Positions 20,436-29,955 of a stretch of 64,000 nt of DNA are shown piece after piece. Within the stretch, counting starts at the first letter, position 1, and every line of letters starts with the position of its first letter. The DNA is from CAYYAQ01 sp964469555 (GTDB lineage Bacteria > Planctomycetota > UBA1135 > UBA2386). The notes beneath the pieces were generated by a model. The model saw nothing but the letters and a program-made list of their open reading frames with translations, was not told the origin of the DNA and did not search any database. The position numbers and the translations under genes were made by a program. The DNA lies in the NCBI GenBank assembly GCA_964469555.1, contig CAYYAQ010000006.1:1-64000 (forward strand), written 5' to 3'.

Positions 20436-20452
20436 CCGGGACTACTGCCCGG
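20436..20452. terminator. Weak hairpin between convergent features
   Basis: CCGGG and CCCGG flank a 7-nt loop (ACTACTG), lying 12 nt beyond the stop of the minus-strand sulfatase. No T tract follows on the minus strand, so a terminator role is only suggested by position. Confidence 0.3.
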
Positions 20453-20464
20453 TGCCCCCCCCTG

Positions 20465-22072
20465 CTACTTCTTCCGCCGGCGGGCGCGGATGTAGTCCTC
20501 AGGCCGGAATCGCTTGGCCCCTCGCGTTTTCCACACGGTCTCGTCGGTGTCGTCGTAGAACTTGCGCGTCTTCCAGAACCGCGCCTTCATCTCCTCGAGC
20601 TGCACCTGGTGCGTTTTGCTGTCGGCGAGGTTGTTCATCTCCTTCGGGTCCTTCTGAAGGTCGAAGAGCTCCCAGCGACTGGCTTCCTCCGCCTCGTTCC
20701 TCGGGCGGTCGAAGTAGAGCAGCTTGAGTTCGTTCGTCCGGATCGCGCTGTGCTTCGCGACGCCGTGCCCGCCGTCGATATAGCGGTAGTAGATCGTGTC
20801 TCGCCAGTTCTTCGGCGTGACGCCACCTCCAGTCAAGAGCGGCATCAGGCTGATCCCGTGAACCTTCCAGTTCGTCTTCATTCCCGCTGCTGCGAGAATC
20901 GTCGGTGCGTAGTCGATGTTCTGCACCATAGCCGCACAACGCGACCCGGCCTCGACCTTGCCCGGCCAACGGATGATCAGCGGCATGCGCATCGACTCCT
21001 CGTAGGCCCAGCGCTTGTCGAACCAACCGTGCTCGCCGAGATAGAAACCCTGATCCGCGCAGTAGACCACGATCGTGTTCTTCGCCAACCCCGTCTTTTC
21101 AAGGTGATCGAGCACGCGACCGACGCTTCGATCGACTCCTGCGACGCAACGGAGATAGTTCTTCATGTAGCGCTGGTACTTCCAGCGCACGAGCGCCTTG
21201 CCCTTCGGAGGGTTCTCGATGAACTCGGAGTTCTCCGCGGCGAACGCCGCCAGGTATTCGGTGCGCTGCTCGGACGTCAAGCGCCTGAGAACCCTGGTGT
21301 CGCTGCCCGTGGGGAACATCATCAAGTCGGACGCCATGCGCATGTGACCGTCGATGCCCATCTTGTGGTTCGACGCGGCGACGCGGGAAGAATAGTCGTC
21401 GAACAGCGACGCCGGCTCCGGAAGCTTCGTGTCACGGTAGAGCTTGAGGTCACGCAAACTCGGCTTCCAGTTGCGGTGCGGAGCCTTGTGCTGCAGCATC
21501 AGCATGAACGGCTTCGACTTGTCGCGACGCTTCAGCCAGTCGAGCGCCAGATCCGTGACGACCTCGGTCGAGTGTCCTTGGATCCGCCGCTGGCCCTTCG
21601 CCGTGAACAGATCGGGGTTGTAGTAGCTGCCCTGACCACTGAACACCGCCCACTCGTCGAAGCCCGACGGTTTGGTCTTCATGTGCCACTTGCCGAACAC
21701 TGCTGTCGTGTATCCGTTCTCGTGGAGCGCCTTCGGCCAGGTCGGGCGGCGCGGGTCGAGCGCGCCGCCGAGGTGGACGATGCCGTTCTTGTGACTGTGC
21801 AGACCGGTCATGACCGTGCCGCGTGACGGCGTGCAGATGCTGTTTCCACAAAAGCTGTTCTCGAACAACATCCCTTGCTTCGCCAGACGATCCAGGCTGG
21901 GGGTCGGCGGCAAATCGAGTCCGTAGCGATACGCGGAGATCGCCTGGGTGGTCAGATCGTCACTGAACATGAACACGATGTTCGGACGATCCTGCGCCGC
22001 GATCGCCCTGGGAACGAGAGAGGCGGCGACGCAGAGTAGTGAGCCGAGAGAATGAGTTCGCGGGATTCGCAT
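20465..22072 (-). CDS. Secreted sulfatase (FGly type)
   Basis: A 535-residue exported sulfatase. After the signal peptide (SLLCVAASLVPRAIAAQ) comes RPNIVFMFSDDLTTQAIS with paired metal-binding Asp, then the FGly motif C80-TPSR-GTVMTG. Other active-site elements are FGKWHMKTKPSGFDEW, LQHKAPHRNWKPS and VVYCADQGFYLGEHGWFDKRW, the last typical of the planctomycete 'iduronate sulfatase-like' group. The substrate is unknown but a sulfated polysaccharide is likely for the group. The long plus-strand frame over the same bases is shadow. Confidence 0.93.
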   Translation of the reverse strand: MRIPRTHSLGSLLCVAASLVPRAIAAQDRPNIVFMFSDDLTTQAISAYRYGLDLPPTPSLDRLAKQGMLFENSFCGNSICTPSRGTVMTGLHSHKNGIVHLGGALDPRRPTWPKALHENGYTTAVFGKWHMKTKPSGFDEWAVFSGQGSYYNPDLFTAKGQRRIQGHSTEVVTDLALDWLKRRDKSKPFMLMLQHKAPHRNWKPSLRDLKLYRDTKLPEPASLFDDYSSRVAASNHKMGIDGHMRMASDLMMFPTGSDTRVLRRLTSEQRTEYLAAFAAENSEFIENPPKGKALVRWKYQRYMKNYLRCVAGVDRSVGRVLDHLEKTGLAKNTIVVYCADQGFYLGEHGWFDKRWAYEESMRMPLIIRWPGKVEAGSRCAAMVQNIDYAPTILAAAGMKTNWKVHGISLMPLLTGGGVTPKNWRDTIYYRYIDGGHGVAKHSAIRTNELKLLYFDRPRNEAEEASRWELFDLQKDPKEMNNLADSKTHQVQLEEMKARFWKTRKFYDDTDETVWKTRGAKRFRPEDYIRARRRKK

Positions 22073-22396
22073 GGCAGTCTTTGTCCTGGAGGGGCTGTCG
22101 GCCCAGTGTCCACCGTGGACAAGAGCGAATCAATACAGGCTGGACCCTACTTCTTGATCCTCAGGCGCACGGCGTTGCTCGCCATGTGGATAGAAACACG
22201 AGCGAGACCGGGAGGAACGCTGCAAGGTTCGTGGTGGGCGCGCCGCATTGTGCCAACAAAGCCCCGCGCCTGCGTCGCCAACTCTACACGCCGGCTTTCG
22301 CCACCGATTCTCGTATCTTCCGCAGGCCAGTCCTTGCCACTCCGAGAACCTGCGACAGTCAGGTAAGCACACGGACCACCACAGCTTCACCTCGCG
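22073..22396. other. Intergenic region, possible short remnant
   Basis: No full gene is supported. On the minus strand a short tail ending ARVSIHMASNAVRLRIKK (stop near 22147) looks like the extreme C-terminus of a secreted planctomycete protein, but it is too short to assign. The sulfatase promoter must lie at its left end and that of the gene at 22397 at its right end. Confidence 0.35.
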
Positions 22397-22639
22397 ATGA
22401 CCACTCCGGAGCGACCACCCACGAAACCCGGGCCCAAGGTGCTGACGCGGCGCCGCCGCGCGCTGCGGTGGTTCATCCGGAGCGTCCTCGGCATCCTGGG
22501 GTTCGCGGCGCTCTACTTCCTGGCGGTCTGGATCTCGGGTTGATACCAGTCAACAGCGACTACGTGCAGGCCGACGAGGGGATCGAAATCTGGGTATGGG
22601 ATCACGGCGTGCACACGAACTTCGTGCTGCCCGTGAAGA
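22397..22639 (+). pseudogene. TIGR02117/DUF2459-like membrane protein, frameshifted and cut by scaffold gap
   Basis: The ATG at 22397 opens a basic N-terminus followed by a membrane anchor (SVLGILGFAALYFLAVWISG) and then hits TGA at 22541. The neighbouring frame continues without interruption: LIPVNSDYVQADEGIEIWVWDHGVHTNFVLPVK. The pattern 'EIWVxxHGVHTxxVLPV' is that of the DUF2459/TIGR02117 family. Joining the two requires a one-base correction around CTCGGGTTGATA, so this is a frameshift or sequencing error rather than a recoded stop. The gene then runs into the N gap at 22640 and its C-terminus is not seen after the gap. Confidence 0.55.
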
Positions 22640-22739
22640 NNNNNNNNNNNNNNNNNNNNNNNNNNNNNNNNNNNNNNNNNNNNNNNNNNNNNNNNNNNNN
22701 NNNNNNNNNNNNNNNNNNNNNNNNNNNNNNNNNNNNNNN
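22640..22739. other. Scaffold gap of 100 N
   Basis: Exactly 100 unknown bases, the conventional placeholder for a gap of unknown size. The 65 bases between it and the stop of the endonuclease gene (22740-22804) carry no recognisable coding sequence. Confidence 1.
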
Positions 22740-22804
22740 AACGACCTTGTCGGAGGGCGCCGATTCGCTTCGGACAGGGTTCTCGATAGAGGCTACGCGC
22801 TGAG

Positions 22805-24598
22805 TCACCGACCGACGCGCAGCCGCATCGCTTCGGTCAAACCGATCTTGATGCCGTTCGTCGCGCCCGGCGTGAGCAGCGCGCCCTGGAGGTAGAAGAG
22901 CGAACCGATGAGGTTCGCGTCGTTCGGGATCGGCAGCGGCAAGGCTGCGGGGGTTCCGCTCCAGCTCGGACCGCCGGCGATGATCACCGTGGGATGCAGG
23001 AGGAACGCGCCGGGAATGCTCGCGGAGCGCATGCCGGATCCCGGCAACGCAACACCGCACGGGAACGCGGGCGGCGTGTTCACTCCGGCGGCGAGCAGCG
23101 TCGACGCGACGGGCGCTTGCGTCCCGATCGGATTGTGGAAGCCGAGAGTGAAGGTCGAACCGATCGACGGCAATCCGCTGACGAGCAGGATGCTGCCGCT
23201 TGGGTTGTCACCACATCCGAAGATCTCCGCCTGCCCACACCCGCCAACGAAGGTCTGCTTCGTGTTCCTGCTGCCGCGGGTGTTCGCGGCGGGAGCGTTC
23301 CAGGTGAAGTTCACGCCGATCATGCCGGAGCCGCCGAGTTGCAGCGAATGCCCGACCGGAGTCGAACTCGATTCGCTCACGCCGACGTCCTTCGAACGCA
23401 GGCCCTTCGCGACTCCGTCCACCGCCGTCATCGTCCCTTCGTAACTCAGGAACTGGATCACGCGATCCTCCGAATCGACCAGTGCGATCGCGTCACTCGG
23501 ACCGTTTTGCAGGTTCGTCAGGGGGAACGCGACAGTGCCGATGCAACCCGTCGTCGCGGTGATCGTGCCGGCGAGGGCAAGCGTGTCGTAGAAGCGGCCA
23601 CCGTTGCCGTTGTAGGCGATCACGCGCCAACCGCTCAGGTCCAGACCGACGGGCCCGGCGATCTCCACCATCTCGTTCTGGTCCGTGCCGGAGTTGTCGT
23701 AATGGAACTCGTTGATCCACGCGTGGCGCGCGTCGCGGACCTTCCCGCCCCCCCAGAGGCGCGCGACCCACTCCGGATGATCGATGAAGGGATTGCGGTT
23801 GCCCTGCGCCGCGTAGACCGCGTCGTTGCGGCGGCACTCCCTTGCGTCCGGCGGGTCGAGCCGATGCCACTCGAGCAGGACGTCGAGAAGTCCCATGTAC
23901 GCCACCGAGAGGTTCGTCGAACTCTGTGAAGCGATGATACGGCTGACGTCGTTCGTCACGATCAGGTCCGGTTCTGCGGCACCACCCCTGTTGCGCGAAC
24001 CGTCGTAGCGCACGTCGAAGTAGAGTAGCGCCCGCGCCACGTCTCCACGACGTTCGCTCCACACTTCCCAGCCGCCGGAGACACCGGTGCCGGTCGCCCA
24101 GTTCGACTTGCCGGGGTAGACGCCTGAGCCGCCGCCGACGGTGGTCCACTCCTTCGCCGTGCGGGACAGCGTGCGGAGTATCTTGTTCCCGCGCGCGCCG
24201 TTGTACGAGATGCTGGAGAGGAACAGTCCGTGGCAGTCCGACTCCGGGTAGTTCGTGCCGCCCGACCTCGGGAAACCGAGCGACTTCGGCCAGGCGTGTT
24301 CGCGGTCGTAGTTCGAATTGCCCTTCCCGACCTTCGTGTAGCTCGCGTTGCGGTAGACGTCGAGGATGCGACGGCTGTCGCCTGGATCTTGATCGGCGCG
24401 CTCGAGAACAGCCCAGGTACCCGTCCACGACACGCGCGCGTGGTTCTCGATCCGTGCGTGCAGCGTGCGCCGCAGGGCACTCGCCGAACTCGTGTCGACG
24501 GTCGCGTAGTATCCACTGGGCGCCGAGCATTGCGCGCGGGTGGGCGCAGCGAGAGTACACAGCGCGAGGGCGAGGAGGATGGTGCGACCGGCGAGCAT
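22805..24598 (-). CDS. Secreted endonuclease I-family protein with lamin-tail-like domain
   Basis: A 597-residue exported protein. After the signal peptide (LLALALCTLAAPTRAQ) comes an endonuclease I (EndA/NucM, PF04231) domain, with YDREHAWPKSLG near 97-108 carrying the catalytic His101, and the family's SDCHGLFLSS and NRNPFIDHPEWV. Residues ~295-430 resemble a lamin-tail domain (WINEFHYDNSGTDQNEMVEIAG, DLSGWRVIAYNGNGG). The last ~120 residues form the C-terminal domain also seen in the protease at 11316. Probable role is extracellular DNA degradation for nutrient or phosphate gain, which would fit the nucleoside catabolism genes in the window (inference). Confidence 0.88.
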   Translation of the reverse strand: MLAGRTILLALALCTLAAPTRAQCSAPSGYYATVDTSSASALRRTLHARIENHARVSWTGTWAVLERADQDPGDSRRILDVYRNASYTKVGKGNSNYDREHAWPKSLGFPRSGGTNYPESDCHGLFLSSISYNGARGNKILRTLSRTAKEWTTVGGGSGVYPGKSNWATGTGVSGGWEVWSERRGDVARALLYFDVRYDGSRNRGGAAEPDLIVTNDVSRIIASQSSTNLSVAYMGLLDVLLEWHRLDPPDARECRRNDAVYAAQGNRNPFIDHPEWVARLWGGGKVRDARHAWINEFHYDNSGTDQNEMVEIAGPVGLDLSGWRVIAYNGNGGRFYDTLALAGTITATTGCIGTVAFPLTNLQNGPSDAIALVDSEDRVIQFLSYEGTMTAVDGVAKGLRSKDVGVSESSSTPVGHSLQLGGSGMIGVNFTWNAPAANTRGSRNTKQTFVGGCGQAEIFGCGDNPSGSILLVSGLPSIGSTFTLGFHNPIGTQAPVASTLLAAGVNTPPAFPCGVALPGSGMRSASIPGAFLLHPTVIIAGGPSWSGTPAALPLPIPNDANLIGSLFYLQGALLTPGATNGIKIGLTEAMRLRVGR

Positions 24599-24802
24599 GT
24601 GCCCAGGTTAGCCGCGCTGCCCGGGCCTGCAATCCATCGCGCCGAAACACCGACTCGCGCACCCGCTCACGGACACGTCTCCGAGGATCGCGGACGGGAA
24701 TCGAATCGGCTCGCATGCAAGGAATTTCATCTTTGGGGGACTTGTGACGCGCGGGGTTCACCAACATCTCGTAGCGTCGGACAACTCCGCACTGCGCCAT
24801 CC

Positions 24803-27076
24803 ATGAGAATCCCATACCTCGTTGTTCTCTCGCCGCTCGCCCTCACCTGTCTTCTCCCGGCGCAAGCACCGGGCGAAAGCCAGGAGTCCCAGCGGCGCCT
24901 CGAGTGGTTCGCCACGCACCAGAAGATGGCGACGTCTTCCCCCCACGCCGCAAGGGCGTGGCAGTTCGTGGGCCCGGTGCGCATGCGCGGTCGTCTCACG
25001 GACATCGAGGCGCATCCGTCCGTTCCGAAGACGATTCTCATCGCCTCCGCCTCCGGTGGCGTGTTCAAGACCACCGACGAAGGGAAGACCTGGAAAGCCG
25101 TGTTCACGGATCAGGCCACCGCGTCGATCGGCGACCTGGCGATCGCGTCGTCGGACCCGAAGCAGGTGTGGGTCGGGACGGGCGAAGCCAACATCCTGCG
25201 GAGCTCGATGGCCGGGACCGGGATCTACAAGTCGACGGACGGCGGGGACACGTTCACGCACGCCGGTCTCGGTGACACACAACACATCTCGCGCATCGTC
25301 GTTCATCCCACGGACCCGAACATCGTGTACGCCGCGTCGGCGGGTCACGAGTACACCCACGACAAGTCCCGCGGCATCTACAAGACGATCGACGGCGGCA
25401 AGACCTGGCGGCATGTCTACTTCGAGAACGTGAAGACCGGCGTCATCGACCTGGCGATCGATCCCGAGCAACCGGACATCCTCTACGCGACCACTGCCGA
25501 GCGCCTGCGCTACCGCTGGAACGACCCGCGGCCTGGCCCTCAGGCGGGCCTCATTCAGAGCACGGACGGCGGCGAGACCTGGTGGAGGCCGGTCGGCGGT
25601 GACCTGCCCGATTTCACCGCGGGGGAGTACGAGCGCATCGGCATCGACATCTGCCGCGGGAATCCGAAGACTCTCTACCTCGCCTTGCATCGCGCGAAGG
25701 GGCGCCGGCGCGGCGCCGAGGTCTTCCGCAGTAACGACCGGGGCAAGTCGTGGAAAATGGTCGACGGAAGGAACGGCGTCCGCCGCGTGTTCCCGACCTT
25801 CGGTTGGTTCTTCGGACAGGTGCGCGTCGATCCGAACGATGCGGACACGGTCTTCGTCCTGGGCCAGTCGTTCGTGGGGACGAAGGACGGCGGCAAGACG
25901 TGGCGGAGACTCCGGGGCACGCACGTCGACTTCCACGCGATGTGGATCAACCCCAAGGACTCGAAACACGTGCTCGTCGGAAACGACGGCGGGCTGATGA
26001 TCTCCCACGACGGTTTCGAGAGCTACGACGCGCCGCGCAACATCCCGATGGCTCAGTGCTACAACTGCGGCGTCAGCCAGAAGAAGGGCAAGTTCTACAT
26101 CTATTGCTCGGTGCAGGACCACGGCGCGTGGCGCGGAGCCGTCGATGTGACGAAGGGTCGCGACAAGATCGAGCGCCAGCAATGGTCCAGCGCGGCGGGG
26201 GATGAGGCTGGACGGCACGCCGTCGATCCGAAGAACCCGGGCGTCGTGTATTCGCTGCGTCGCTACGGAGGTGGGCCCAGTCGCACGGACTACGGCGAGA
26301 GTTCCGCGGAAGACGCGGGATCGGGCCAGCGACGCCGACGCGGTCGTGGACAAAGCGTCGCGCCACGGTTTCCTCCCGGGGAGCGGAAACGCGCGCAGTG
26401 GGTTTCGCCGCTGATCATCTCCGCGCACAGCAACGAGCGCCTTCTCTACGGCGCCCAGTTCGTATTCCTGACCGACGACGGCGGCAAGGAATGGAAGAAG
26501 ATCAGCCCCGACCTCACGAACTTCCATCCCGACCGGCAGGGCAACATCGCCCACGCGATCGTGTTCTGCATCGCCGAGTCGCCCGTGGAGAAGGGCGTGA
26601 TCTACGCCGGGACCGACGACGGCAACATCCAGGTCACGCGCGACGAAGGCAAGACCTGGAAGAACGTCAACAAGGGCATTCCCGAGGGTCGCTGCATCTC
26701 CAGCCTGTGCGCTTCGGCATTCGACAAGGGCACCGTGTTCGCGACCGTCAGCGGCAAGCGCCATGACGACTTCGGCTGCTACATCTTCAAGTCGACGGAC
26801 TACGGAGAGACGTGGAAGTCGATCGCAGCAAGCATCCCCGGCAGCAGCGCCAACGTCATCAAGCAGGACCCGAAGAAGGAGGGTCTGCTCTTCGTCGGCA
26901 CCGACCGTGGTGTCTACGTGACGACAAACGGCGGGGCAGAGTGGCACGTGCTCGGCAAGAGTCTGCCTACCGTCTACGTGCACGACCTCGTGATCCAGAC
27001 GAAGGAGGACTTCCTCGTCATCGCCACGCATGGCAGGGGTTGCTACGTCATCGACGTGCGCGACCTGCGCCAGTAG
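24803..27076 (+). CDS. Secreted sortilin/BNR-repeat beta-propeller protein
   Basis: A 757-residue exported protein with signal peptide (YLVVLSPLALTCLLPAQ). It contains numerous BNR/Asp-box style repeats of the form 'STDGGxTW', for example GVFKTTDEGKTWKAVF, GIYKSTDGGDTF, GIYKTIDGGKTWRHV, LIQSTDGGETWWRP and QVTRDEGKTWKNV, as in VPS10/sortilin-like propellers and some xyloglucanases. No glycosidase catalytic Asp pair is identifiable. A low-complexity Arg-rich insert (GSGQRRRRGRGQ) interrupts the propeller near residue 515. It is probably a scavenging or binding protein outside the cytoplasm. Start at 24803; the longer upstream frame is shadow of the endonuclease. Confidence 0.85.
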   Translation: MRIPYLVVLSPLALTCLLPAQAPGESQESQRRLEWFATHQKMATSSPHAARAWQFVGPVRMRGRLTDIEAHPSVPKTILIASASGGVFKTTDEGKTWKAVFTDQATASIGDLAIASSDPKQVWVGTGEANILRSSMAGTGIYKSTDGGDTFTHAGLGDTQHISRIVVHPTDPNIVYAASAGHEYTHDKSRGIYKTIDGGKTWRHVYFENVKTGVIDLAIDPEQPDILYATTAERLRYRWNDPRPGPQAGLIQSTDGGETWWRPVGGDLPDFTAGEYERIGIDICRGNPKTLYLALHRAKGRRRGAEVFRSNDRGKSWKMVDGRNGVRRVFPTFGWFFGQVRVDPNDADTVFVLGQSFVGTKDGGKTWRRLRGTHVDFHAMWINPKDSKHVLVGNDGGLMISHDGFESYDAPRNIPMAQCYNCGVSQKKGKFYIYCSVQDHGAWRGAVDVTKGRDKIERQQWSSAAGDEAGRHAVDPKNPGVVYSLRRYGGGPSRTDYGESSAEDAGSGQRRRRGRGQSVAPRFPPGERKRAQWVSPLIISAHSNERLLYGAQFVFLTDDGGKEWKKISPDLTNFHPDRQGNIAHAIVFCIAESPVEKGVIYAGTDDGNIQVTRDEGKTWKNVNKGIPEGRCISSLCASAFDKGTVFATVSGKRHDDFGCYIFKSTDYGETWKSIAASIPGSSANVIKQDPKKEGLLFVGTDRGVYVTTNGGAEWHVLGKSLPTVYVHDLVIQTKEDFLVIATHGRGCYVIDVRDLRQ

Positions 27077-27079
27077 CCG

Positions 27080-27556
27080 TCAGTCAACGTGCACGCGGTA
27101 GCTAAGAGAGAGAGACTTCGCTGCGTCCATCAAGAAGGCGCATCCGAGGTCCGGCGCGCTCTCACAGAGGCCCGCGAACGCCGCGAACGTGAGGCGGTGG
27201 ACGGTCGATGAAGCACGAACGGAGACGGTCGCCGAGCGCGCCCCCTCGTCGAGAAAACTCTGTTCGCCGAGAACCGCGATGGGATTGACTTTCGCGAGGG
27301 CGATTTCCTCACCGGCCGTTTCCGATGCGACACTGATCTCGAGTTCACCCTCGGTGAGGATGTGGATGTCGCGATCGTCTCGGTCGAACTGTTTGATCAG
27401 GACGGTCCCCGGCTCGACCTCGATCTTCTCCGTGTAAGCGAGGAAGCGCTCCCACTCGATTCCGTTCTCGTTGACGATCAACTCGATGAGGGCGGCCATG
27501 TCGACCTCGCCCAGGTAGTAGGCACTCTTCTCTGTGTCTGCGGCTGGGTGGCTCAT
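27080..27556 (-). CDS. Cyclic nucleotide-binding domain protein
   Basis: A 158-residue protein that is almost entirely one cNMP-binding fold: EVEPGTVLIKQFDRDDRDIHILTEGELEIS, then VNPIAVLGEQSFLDEGARSATVSVRA. The phosphate-binding cassette appears as LGEQSFLDEGARSATV, close to the canonical GE-L/xx-x-RxAxV, so nucleotide binding is plausible. There is no DNA-binding or enzymatic domain, suggesting a regulatory subunit or stand-alone sensor. Convergent with the BNR gene, with only 3 nt between stops. Confidence 0.8.
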   Translation of the reverse strand: MSHPAADTEKSAYYLGEVDMAALIELIVNENGIEWERFLAYTEKIEVEPGTVLIKQFDRDDRDIHILTEGELEISVASETAGEEIALAKVNPIAVLGEQSFLDEGARSATVSVRASSTVHRLTFAAFAGLCESAPDLGCAFLMDAAKSLSLSYRVHVD

Positions 27557-27592
27557 GACCGAACGATCTTGATTACGACCGCCCCGAAGACC

Positions 27593-28909
27593 TCACTTTC
27601 GCGGCAACTTCTTTTCGATTCGGTAGAGGTGCGTCTTCGTGCGGAGGATCAGCGCACTCCCGACCGTCGCGGGCGAAGCCATGAAACCGGCGTCGAGCGT
27701 CGCCTCCTGCGCGGACTCGAACTTCATACCCGGCCTGAACATCACGGTCGTGCCCTCCTGTGAGCAGGCGAAGATGCGCCCGTCCGCGTAGAGCAACGAC
27801 GCCGAGTACTCGCCGCCGATGCGCTCGAACCAGACTTCCTTGCCCGTCTTTGCTTCGACGCAGCTCGCAATCCCCCCGTCGTTCACCATGTAGATGTGAT
27901 CACCGATGAGCAGCGGCGACGGCTTCTTCGGCACGCGCCGCCGCAGCAGCCACTTCACATGGCTCCTGGTCACGTCGCCCTTGCCCGTCGGGTCGACCGC
28001 CAGAAGCTGCGGGCGCGAGAACCCGGTGTTGATGAACACGAGCCCGTGCCCGAACACGGTGCGCGAAGCGCTCGAGTGGTTGCCGTAGCGAACCGACCAG
28101 ATCTCCTTGCCAGTTCTGGGGTCGTAGGCAAACGCGGCCTTGGCGCCAGGGCTGATCAACTGTGGCTTGCCGTTCACTTCGATCACGATCGGGGTCGCGT
28201 ACGACTTGCGGAAGTCGCCGCCGCCCTTCGGCTTGCCAGTCTTCTTGTCGATATCGCCGTAGTTCGTCGAACGATCCGTGCGCCACTTCGTCTTCCCGGT
28301 CGCCTTCTCGAGTGCGATCACGAACTGATGATCTGCTCCGTCCATCGTGAGGATCAGCAGGTCCTCGAAGACGACCGGCGAGGACCCCGCACCGCGGAAA
28401 TGATCACAGACGAGGTCGCTGCGTTTCCACTCGACCTTCCTGGTCTTTCGGTCGAGACACGCCGTGCCCGGAGAGCCGAATGAAACGTACACGTGATCCC
28501 CGTCGATCACCGGCGAAGGCGAGGCGTAGGAGTTGAACGAGTGCGCGAACTGCGGCTTCGCGATCTGAAACAGGCGCTCGTCCATCACGATCTCTCCGGA
28601 CTCCTGATCCAGGCACAGGACGATCAGGTCGTTGCCCTTCTTGGTCGCGGTCGTCAACCAGATCTTCCCATCGGCGATCACCGGCGACGACCAGGCGCGA
28701 CCGCGGATCTTCGTCTTCCAGGTGACGTTCTTCTCCTCGCTCCAGGTCGACGGCAGCCCCACAGCGTCACTGTGCCCATCGCCGCGCGGCCCGCGGTAGT
28801 CCGGCCAGGTGTCATTCTCGATCACAGCAACGTTCAGAGCTGCGAACGAGGAGCCGACGGCGCCGATGACCAGGCAGCTCACGGCCACGAGAGTGCGCTT
28901 CATCCTCAT
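27593..28909 (-). CDS. Secreted PQQ-like beta-propeller protein
   Basis: A 438-residue exported protein: signal peptide (RTLVAVSCLVIGAVGSSFA), then TWPDYRGPRGDGHSD and repeated blades (NVTWKTKIRGRAWSSPVIADGKIWLTT, ASPSPVIDGDHVYVSFGSPGTACLD, GKEIWSVRYGNHSSASRTVF, PSPLLIGDHIYMVNDGG). It shares the WPxxRGPxGxG opening and blade pattern with the protein at 8120-9460 and is a paralogue. No quinoprotein dehydrogenase active-site residues are recognised. The stop lies 36 nt from the start of the CNBD gene on the same strand, so co-transcription with it is possible. Confidence 0.85.
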   Translation of the reverse strand: MRMKRTLVAVSCLVIGAVGSSFAALNVAVIENDTWPDYRGPRGDGHSDAVGLPSTWSEEKNVTWKTKIRGRAWSSPVIADGKIWLTTATKKGNDLIVLCLDQESGEIVMDERLFQIAKPQFAHSFNSYASPSPVIDGDHVYVSFGSPGTACLDRKTRKVEWKRSDLVCDHFRGAGSSPVVFEDLLILTMDGADHQFVIALEKATGKTKWRTDRSTNYGDIDKKTGKPKGGGDFRKSYATPIVIEVNGKPQLISPGAKAAFAYDPRTGKEIWSVRYGNHSSASRTVFGHGLVFINTGFSRPQLLAVDPTGKGDVTRSHVKWLLRRRVPKKPSPLLIGDHIYMVNDGGIASCVEAKTGKEVWFERIGGEYSASLLYADGRIFACSQEGTTVMFRPGMKFESAQEATLDAGFMASPATVGSALILRTKTHLYRIEKKLPRK

Positions 28910-28981
28910 GTCGCCATTCTCCGTCCGACCGGCGAGACTCTGACTATCAAAACCGCGTACGCGCCGAATTTGAGGAACGCG

Positions 28982-29890
28982 TCAGGGCAGCACGACGACT
29001 TCCGCGCCGTCGCGATCACCCAGCGCCAGCTTCGTCCCAGGATCGGTGAACGCGCTCGCGAGGAAACCAAACGCGATGCGGTTGCCGGCGCCGGGAATCT
29101 CCGCCGAACTCATGATACGACCGACCGGGTCGCCTTCGTCGAGTTCGATGAGCATCGTGTCGGTCTCGATGGCGCCCACTCCGGCGATGCCGAGCTTGCG
29201 TAACGAGCGGTTCGTGTGACCGTACGTGTGGATGCGCGCCACGATCTCCTGGCCCGTGTAGCAGCCCTTCGTCAACGAGATGTGGTCGTCGATCGGCAAC
29301 TCCAGGGCGATGGTGTTCGCCTCCGAATCCTTCCCGATCCACGGTTCGCCCGTCGCGATGCGCAGCACATCGGCGACCGCGGGGTCGAGGGACGGGTGGC
29401 TTTCCGGGTTTGCCGTGCCGCCCGCGAGGAACTCCGCGGGCGCGTGGATTCGCATCCTGCGAACTCCACCGCGCCCGAACGCGAGCATGATCTCGGTGCC
29501 GGCTGGATCGGTGCTCACAGACCCTCGGGCGTCGCCGACCTGCACGACCTCGGCGCATTCCACATCGAGAAGCGAAACCGTCAACTGCTCCGAAAAATGG
29601 TACCGCTCCAGCATCTCGGCCAGGGATGGCGCGGTGTCGATCTGGGTCGAAAGCCAGACGGTCTCCCCCTGCACGGTGGCGTCACAAAGCGCCAGCAATC
29701 GACCCTTTCCGTTGAGGAATGCCGCCGGTCGGACCTCGCCATCCACCATCCCGGAGATGTCCTGGCTGCACATCCGCTGCAAGAAATCCCGCGAATCGGG
29801 CCCGGACACCCGGATCAGCGCGTACGGGGCGGGGTGACGGAATACCGGATCAGGGCCGATCAGTTGGCTGGGGAGATCGTCGTAAGTCAC
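28982..29890 (-). CDS. ygfZ: YgfZ/GcvT-like folate-binding Fe-S maintenance protein
   Basis: A 302-residue GcvT-fold protein. The hallmark LTKGCYTGQEIVAR is present, matching the K-G-C-Y-x-G-Q-E motif whose Cys is required in E. coli YgfZ. The N-terminal part (ALIRVSGPDSRDFLQRMCSQDIS, AAFLNGKGRLLA) is the folate-binding domain of the family. YgfZ supports iron-sulfur enzymes such as MiaB with tetrahydrofolate. Its position, divergent from the isc operon across a 130-150 bp intergenic region, fits that job closely and suggests co-regulation. Confidence 0.88.
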   Translation of the reverse strand: MTYDDLPSQLIGPDPVFRHPAPYALIRVSGPDSRDFLQRMCSQDISGMVDGEVRPAAFLNGKGRLLALCDATVQGETVWLSTQIDTAPSLAEMLERYHFSEQLTVSLLDVECAEVVQVGDARGSVSTDPAGTEIMLAFGRGGVRRMRIHAPAEFLAGGTANPESHPSLDPAVADVLRIATGEPWIGKDSEANTIALELPIDDHISLTKGCYTGQEIVARIHTYGHTNRSLRKLGIAGVGAIETDTMLIELDEGDPVGRIMSSAEIPGAGNRIAFGFLASAFTDPGTKLALGDRDGAEVVVLP

Positions 29891-29955
29891 TTGCTATGGG
29901 AGTTTGCCGGGAAGACCCGGGCCTGGTGAAATACCGCACCGAATTAGTGCATTTT

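Noticed and set aside
20408..21826. 472-residue plus-strand open frame opposite the second sulfatase
   Set aside because: Codon shadow of the sulfatase; no recognisable domain or start signal.
22541..22543. In-frame TGA in the DUF2459-like gene as a third selenocysteine codon
   Set aside because: The frame after the TGA is not family-like, whereas the adjacent frame continues the protein cleanly; there is no redox motif at the site. A one-base frameshift explains it.
24230..24802. N-terminal extension of the BNR-repeat gene to 24230
   Set aside because: The extension overlaps the endonuclease gene on the other strand and would bury the signal peptide that starts at 24803.
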